Shown here in pieces: positions 30,465-34,084 of a DNA stretch of 34,084 nucleotides (positions are counted from its first letter, which is position 1; every line of letters starts with the position of its first letter). The notes below the pieces were generated by a model. That model searched no databases. It was not told where the DNA came from and saw only the letters and a list, made by a program, of their open reading frames with translations. The DNA comes from Chara braunii. Taxonomy: Eukaryota; Streptophyta; Charophyceae; Charales; Characeae. Both the position numbers and the translations under genes were made by a program. Where the stretch lies: NCBI GenBank assembly GCA_003427395.1, contig BFEA01000121.1, positions 576,690 to 610,773 of the forward strand, in the 5' to 3' direction.

Positions 30465-30698
30465 ATGGGCATGTCGACACCTGACGACAACGAAGCAGGG
30501 ATGAGTCTCTTGCCCACGTCGCATCGTAGTAGGTCTACTACGCCTCGCACAGGGAAGCCCCGCTGGGTGCGATGTAGACTCGACCAGCAGCTGGAGAGTT
30601 CGATTGCAAGGGCGATAGGGAAGAAGTTGACAGTCATTTCTCATAGCTCGGGGGATAAGCAAAAAAAACATTGTTCTTATGAGAACGTGTTTTATTAG
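30465..30698 (+). pseudogene. Possible N-terminal part of the transposase-like gene
   Basis: ATG 30465 opens a 77-codon polar, Ser/Thr/Arg-rich frame that ends at TAG 30696-30698. After the TAG the same frame stays open for 30 more codons of protein-like sequence (through HVDELMSTYGLSEQLSG). It is in the same frame as the zinc-motif segment at 30849, though further stops and probably two frame changes lie between. The polar start suits a disordered N-terminus with nuclear-type basic residues. The link to the downstream segments is an inference. Confidence 0.3.
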
Positions 30699-30848
30699 CT
30701 GCTTGAGTGGAGTGTCAGCCACGTTGATGAGCTTATGTCAACATACGGCCTGAGTGAACAGTTGTCTGGCCAAGGAGGTTCTTGTGGCTAGGGGTCGGCG
30801 TCAGCTGGCACTCCAAGGTCGTGAGGCGGTAGACCTCGAAATACTGCT

Positions 30849-31307
30849 TTGAGGTGGCGCGGCGACAAGGAGGGGTATGCGGATATTGGTCCGATGTTTG
30901 AGAGGTTGACGGTGAGGGACCACATGCGCATGTGGAATGCGTCAGCGGGGCCTTATGTCGTGTTTCTTGAACTGGTACAACTTCTTCAGATTCTTAGTAT
31001 GTTTGAGAAACTATGTCCTCAGCATGGTAAGGACATGGAGGTGACGATAAAAAAAATACATTATCCTTGCCACATTTGCAAGGTGCAGTTCGAGTGCGAG
31101 AAAGGGTGCACGTGGCACTGGAGTTCCCGAAAACTTGTTGGTGAAGTGAGAGAGTCGAGGGTTGGGACTCAACTGTTCCACTCCACTGTGGCGACAGGGA
31201 TGACGTACACTCAACTGAACAACCTCTTACTGGGCCTAGGGATGAAAAAGGTTAGGAAAGAAACTTTCTACAATTTCTTCCGTGAGGAAGGCAAAGGGTG
31301 GCGATAG
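30849..31307 (+). pseudogene. Transposase-like protein, zinc-motif and N-terminal domain
   Basis: Cysteines at residues 56, 74, 77, 83 and 87 (CPQHG, CHIC, FECEKGC) suggest a zinc-binding module. It is followed by WHWSSRKLVGEV and a GTQLFHSTVATGMTYTQLNNLL segment, then ETFYNFFREEGKGW. In my recollection this order (Cys motif, W.SS, G..L....ATG.TY..., FY.F...EG.GW) matches a multi-copy family of uncharacterised, probably transposase-derived proteins found in animals, algae and fungi. The frame ends at TAG 31305-31307 but stays protein-like for 13 codons to a second TAG at 31347-31349. The reading-frame start is arbitrary because coding-like sequence extends upstream with a frame change near 30848. 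Confidence 0.5.
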
Positions 31308-31573
31308 TGGCTACGTCACGTGAACCGCGTCGCGAAGGAGCTTCGATAGGGTCATCACACGTTTGCGAAGATCAAACGATCTGGTTGTCACCTTAATCAA
31401 TGGACGTTATGATTCGTCCCGTGATGCGTAAGATCTCACGTTTGCGAAGATCAAACGATCCAGTCACGGCGTTGGATTCCGGGATGATCGTGGGTACGAA
31501 GATGATACACAAGGGGGGGCGAGTCATCATGGCAGCTGGAAACGCAGTGTGTTGAGAAGCTTCGCAGAAGTGC
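31308..31573 (+). pseudogene. Broken catalytic-core segment of the transposase-like gene
   Basis: Three reading frames must be used in turn: RYDSSRDA (31408-31428) in one frame, VTALDSGMIVGTKMIHKG (about 31463-31516) in another, and SSWQLETQCVEKL (31524-31562) in the third. These are, as I recall the family, successive conserved blocks of the core. The shift between the last two falls at a G7 run (31513-31519). A 24-bp duplication (31358-31381 and 31437-31460) separates the first two. About 50 codons expected before the next block (WHKAKTL) appear to be missing, so this copy cannot make an intact enzyme. Confidence 0.45.
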
Positions 31574-31891
31574 ATGTGGCACAAAGCCAAGACTCTGACA
31601 AAACGCTTGCGAGAGACTATTCGTGCTACGAAGACTGTCAAACCGTCGGTGGTTGGTGCTAGCGAACACTCACGCGAGGTGAAGTGTTTCACAAAGAAGG
31701 AGCTCGAAGTTTGGCTCGATACGAAAGGTGTGCGCGTGCAGGGGGTGGCTACGAAAAAGAAGGACAACCTGGTTGAAATAGTGTGGGGTGTGCTATTTCC
31801 CCATGAAGCAGGGAAGCCATTGCTGGATGACGTCGTCGAGATTGACGAGTTGGAGGCGTTGCACTCTAGTGTCGCGAAGGAGGCAAAATAA
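31574..31891 (+). pseudogene. Transposase-like protein, WHKAKTL block with SAP-like insert
   Basis: The segment begins with MWHKAKTLTKRL, in my recollection the conserved D/M-WHK.K.L block of the family. Residues 39-74 (31688-31795) read FTKKELEVWLDTKGVRVQG followed by KKKDNLVEIV. This fits the SAP motif, a helix-turn-helix with G and K...LV that binds scaffold-attachment DNA. An acidic linker follows. The frame stops at TAA 31889-31891, immediately before WLYGAC, which continues in the same frame, so the TAA is an interruption and not the natural end. Confidence 0.5.
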
Positions 31892-31894
31892 TGG

Positions 31895-32872
31895 TTGTAT
31901 GGCGCTTGCAGGTTGAGTGAACGAGTGGCGGACGACGACAACGATTTGTTGGCTACACATGTGCAACACTTGGCCAATCATTGGGTTGGGGATCATTCCC
32001 TTTGCGATAAGGAGTTGCCAAACTTGCGCAAGGCAATCGGTGGTTCAGATAGAGAGGCACTGTACGAGCCTGAAGGTCGGGTTCACGTGGCCATTCTTAG
32101 TTGTCTGCAGCAGTTCGCTTCCAACGTGAAGATGACGTACTACACGCGTGCGAGGATGACTTTCAACAACGAATGCTTTCATTCCGTGATCAACAAATAC
32201 TGCACAAAACGAGTGAATTTTCCGACATCTAATGAGGCGCGAGTTTGTGGCACGACTTTGGAATGGAACAAAAACAAAGCAATCAAACCATCGGGCTCTG
32301 TTTACCACAGTCCTGCGAACGTCACCCACCGACAATGCTCTGCACGGCGCAACGTCTATGCCACCCGTGACACATCATGGCGGTTCGACATTGCTACAAA
32401 AGTTTTGGGGACTCCTCGGGTGCGAGACTGGGCCCGTAATATGTTGCAGCAACAGGACGTCGACGACCCGATCGTTGAGTACGTTGACATTGATATTGAT
32501 TTCAGACTACTGGTTGCTTGTGAGAACGTGGCGGAGGTTGACGAAGCAGAAGTTGTTCAAACGTTGGTTTCGGGGGAAAGTGGCGATGACTCATCTGACG
32601 ATGAGTTGTCCTCGGACTCTAACAGCAAGCGGGGTGCTAACCGCCTTGAGTTCGACGACGTCGTGCTTTCACAGGAGGTGTCCATTGTGCTGGAGAAATT
32701 GCGCCATGTGGATGGCAAAAGTGATGCTCGTCATATTCAATTCGAGATTGTTTTTTTTTTTTTTATTGCTCGCTACTTGCGTCACAATCTTTGCGTGTGT
32801 TGCATTTTTTTTGATGCAATTCCGAATTCTGGAGATTTCATCGCTATATATATATTGTCACAAAGTTATTGA
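31895..32872 (+). pseudogene. Transposase-like protein, C-terminal part with NECFHS motif
   Basis: In the same frame as the preceding segment. Residues 22-37 (HVQHLANHWVGDHSLC) may be a His/Cys metal site. Residues 81-129 hold TYYTRARMTFNNECFHSVINKY, broken here only for length: the key residues are E93, H96, N100 and K101, followed by a KR..FP motif and ARVCGTTLEWNKNKA. A conserved E in this context suggests the last acidic residue of an RNase H-like (DDE) fold, but that is inference. From residue about 210 the chain is acidic (ESGDDSSDDELSSDS). After about 32745 a T16 run makes the translation hydrophobic and probably non-coding. A Mutator-, CACTA- or KDZ-related origin cannot be resolved by eye. 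Confidence 0.55.
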
Positions 32873-33120
32873 CAAAGAGCGTAAGCACGTGAAGTAGAAG
32901 AAGAAATAAGATGAGCGAAGAAAAGAAAAATGAAAGGACAGACAGGCAAAGAGAAAGACAAACCTGAATGACACAAAATAATGTCCTCTTATTCTTTGTT
33001 TGACAGTATTGTTATTTTTTTCAGTGCTTTATAAAAAAAAAATACACTGAATCAAAGGATAAAAATAAAAAACAAAGACACATTGAAATCATTCAGTTTC
33101 TCAGTCTTCTTAACGCCTCC
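32873..33120. other. AT-rich, no gene
   Basis: A/T-rich sequence with several polyadenylation-like words and A runs. It may be the 3' flank of the transposase-like element. Confidence 0.4.
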
Positions 33121-33126
33121 TCCATT

Positions 33127-33249
33127 ATGACTACGTACAAGGCTCGCCACGTTGATGAAGTTGAGCGTGAGCTACCCACTTCCCCGTATGCCATAACAAC
33201 CCACTTGCACGTTATGGGAAAGAGGCAGAGTGAGGGAAGAGGTCCTTAA
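33127..33249 (+). CDS. Possible small ORF or first exon (40 aa)
   Basis: ATG 33127 opens a frame for a polar peptide (MTTYKARHVDEVERELPTSP and on) that ends at TAA 33247-33249, three codons before a TGA. The composition is protein-like with no low complexity. The word HVDE also appears in the frame after the TAG at 30696. It is too short to assign. Confidence 0.2.
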   Translation: MTTYKARHVDEVERELPTSPYAITTHLHVMGKRQSEGRGP

Positions 33250-33354
33250 ACACAAGGATGAGAGGAGCAGAAAAGGAAAACCGATAGGCAGAGGCAGAAA
33301 AAAAAAAAAAAGTGACCCAAACATCTTCTTCTTTTCGCTGCATTTTTCTTTCTT

Positions 33355-33640
33355 TCACCGTTTTGCAGTTTTGGTGAAGAGTCTACCACGTTCGCTTTTC
33401 AGCGCACCTTCATTTCCTTCTTTATTTTTCATCTTCATTTTCACCCTTCGGACTTTTTTTTTTAGGGTGTTAGGGTGCAGGGTACAAACAAAGTAAGATG
33501 ACACAAACTTATGTTCTCCGTGTACTGCATTCTTCACAGTTTTGCAGTTTTAGTGAAGGGTTCCCCACCTTTGCACGTTCTTGTATACTCTTTTCAACGC
33601 ACCTGCACATTTTTGTCAGGGTGCAAGGTACGTCTAAGTA
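33355..33640. repeat. Imperfect direct repeat of about 125 bp, offset about 180 bp
   Basis: CCGTTTTGCAGTTTTGGTGAAG (key part GTTTTGCAGTTTT) at about 33359 recurs at about 33538. Both copies continue through a .CCAC.TT.GC..TT block, TTTTCARCGCACCT, and end in AGGGTGCARGGTAC near 33473 and 33617. The spacers contain T runs. Confidence 0.6.
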
Positions 33641-33896
33641 AGACCCTCACGACAGATGGGACAACTGTCATAAGGATGCGGGTGATGGTAGCAGCCCTCC
33701 CACTGATCTACAGGACGAAAATCATTCAGGTAAGCAACTTTGTCACTGCAGGAGCCAAGGTGGCTAGCATTAACCATACCTCTTAAGCAAGCATGACAGA
33801 GGGCATGCCGGTTGCAGGCCATGACGATTGCGGGGCGTTCACCATCACAGTTAAGTGCACATTCGCTATAGCGCCCACAGGCACAGATGGGATATA
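33637..33896 (-). CDS. RING-type zinc finger protein, C-terminal exon
   Basis: RING domains bind two zinc ions and usually act as E3 ubiquitin ligases by recruiting E2 enzymes. The minus-strand frame from an acceptor-like ATATATGCAG (33900-33897) has the order C-x3-C (CALNC), x10, C-x2-H-x2-C-x2-C (CNRHALCHAC), 41 residues, then CPIC. This fits the RING cross-brace (C3HC4-type) except that the first pair has x3 instead of the usual x2; an upstream CAC might also take part. The loop before CPIC is long and carries extra Cys and His residues. The frame ends at TAG 33639-33637, eight codons after CPIC, which suits a C-terminal RING; TGA follows five codons later. Upstream exons would lie toward the window end. 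Confidence 0.55.
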
Positions 33897-33994
33897 CTGC
33901 ATATATGTATATATGTATGTATATATCGTCACAAACAGAACTGCCTGGTAAACCGTAGGTAGAGAGAGAGAAGAGGACAACAAACGAGGGGCTG

Positions 33995-34084
33995 TGATAT
34001 ATAGGGTTGCCGGCGTTTGGGACGGGCCGAACGCCCGAACGTACGGGACCCCTTCGGAACGCGTTCAGCCGTTCGGGCCGAACG
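33995..34084. repeat. Foldback-family repeat unit at the window edge (partial)
   Basis: TATATAGGGTTGCCGGCG leads into GGGACGGGCCGAACGCCCGAACG, broken here for length: CCGAACGCCCGAACG is shared exactly with the unit at 1360-1470. Both then read GTAYGGGACCCCTT. The unit is cut by the window end, so its other arm and termini cannot be seen. Confidence 0.75.

Overview
The window looks like accessory, repeat-dominated nuclear DNA of a eukaryote, most plausibly of the green lineage (a plant or a streptophyte/green alga; Chara-like is a guess, not a demonstration). The reasons are spliceosomal-type GT...AG junctions, TATA-box-like and AATAAA-like signals, (TA)n, (CA)n, (GA)n and (AAATA)n microsatellites, satellite arrays, a Ty3/gypsy-type gag gene whose leader carries plant telo-box motifs, and no operon or Shine-Dalgarno structure. 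It is a draft assembly: there is an 876-base N gap, three isolated Ns, and an untrimmed Nextera mate-pair junction adapter at 22156-22193 with a duplicated flank.

Layout. 1-2150: microsatellites and a 1.2 kb foldback (inverted-repeat) element sitting in a (TA)n tract; its family reappears at the right edge (33995-34084). 2545-4520: an array of about 24 degenerate 82-bp satellite monomers. 4600-8580: short duplications, hairpins and LTR-like repeat debris. 8590-9775 (minus): an unidentified gene of two exons. 9890-14970: unassigned sequence with the N gap. 14973-15743 (minus): an unidentified ORF. 16940-17650 (plus): a TATA-box-led, RG-rich ORF. 17980-19600: minisatellite-like repeats. 19606-21560 (minus): gag and leader of a truncated Ty3/gypsy-type element. 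21600-22350: purine tract and adapter artefact. 22390-23010: tRNA-derived SINE-like units and a possible secreted peptide. 25240-26700: two tandem motif families typical of retroelement LTRs. 27177-27730 (minus): an exon resembling the PPC/DUF296 domain of AT-hook (AHL) proteins. 27730-29110: a degenerate repeat. 30465-32872 (plus): a decayed transposase-like gene with a SAP-like insert. 33634-33896 (minus): a RING-finger exon.

No pathway links these genes; most are parasites or their debris, and the host-gene candidates (8.6-9.8 kb, PPC-like, RING, possibly the RG-rich ORF) are exons without a complete gene. The cross-cutting observation is that frames which look coding on both sides are interrupted almost only by TAG or TAA, often at places where glutamine would read well, and hardly ever by TGA. 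That could be decay through CAG/CAA to TAG/TAA transitions, or a TAR=Gln genetic code as in some ulvophyte green algae. It is a hypothesis made by eye and is described with its caveats.
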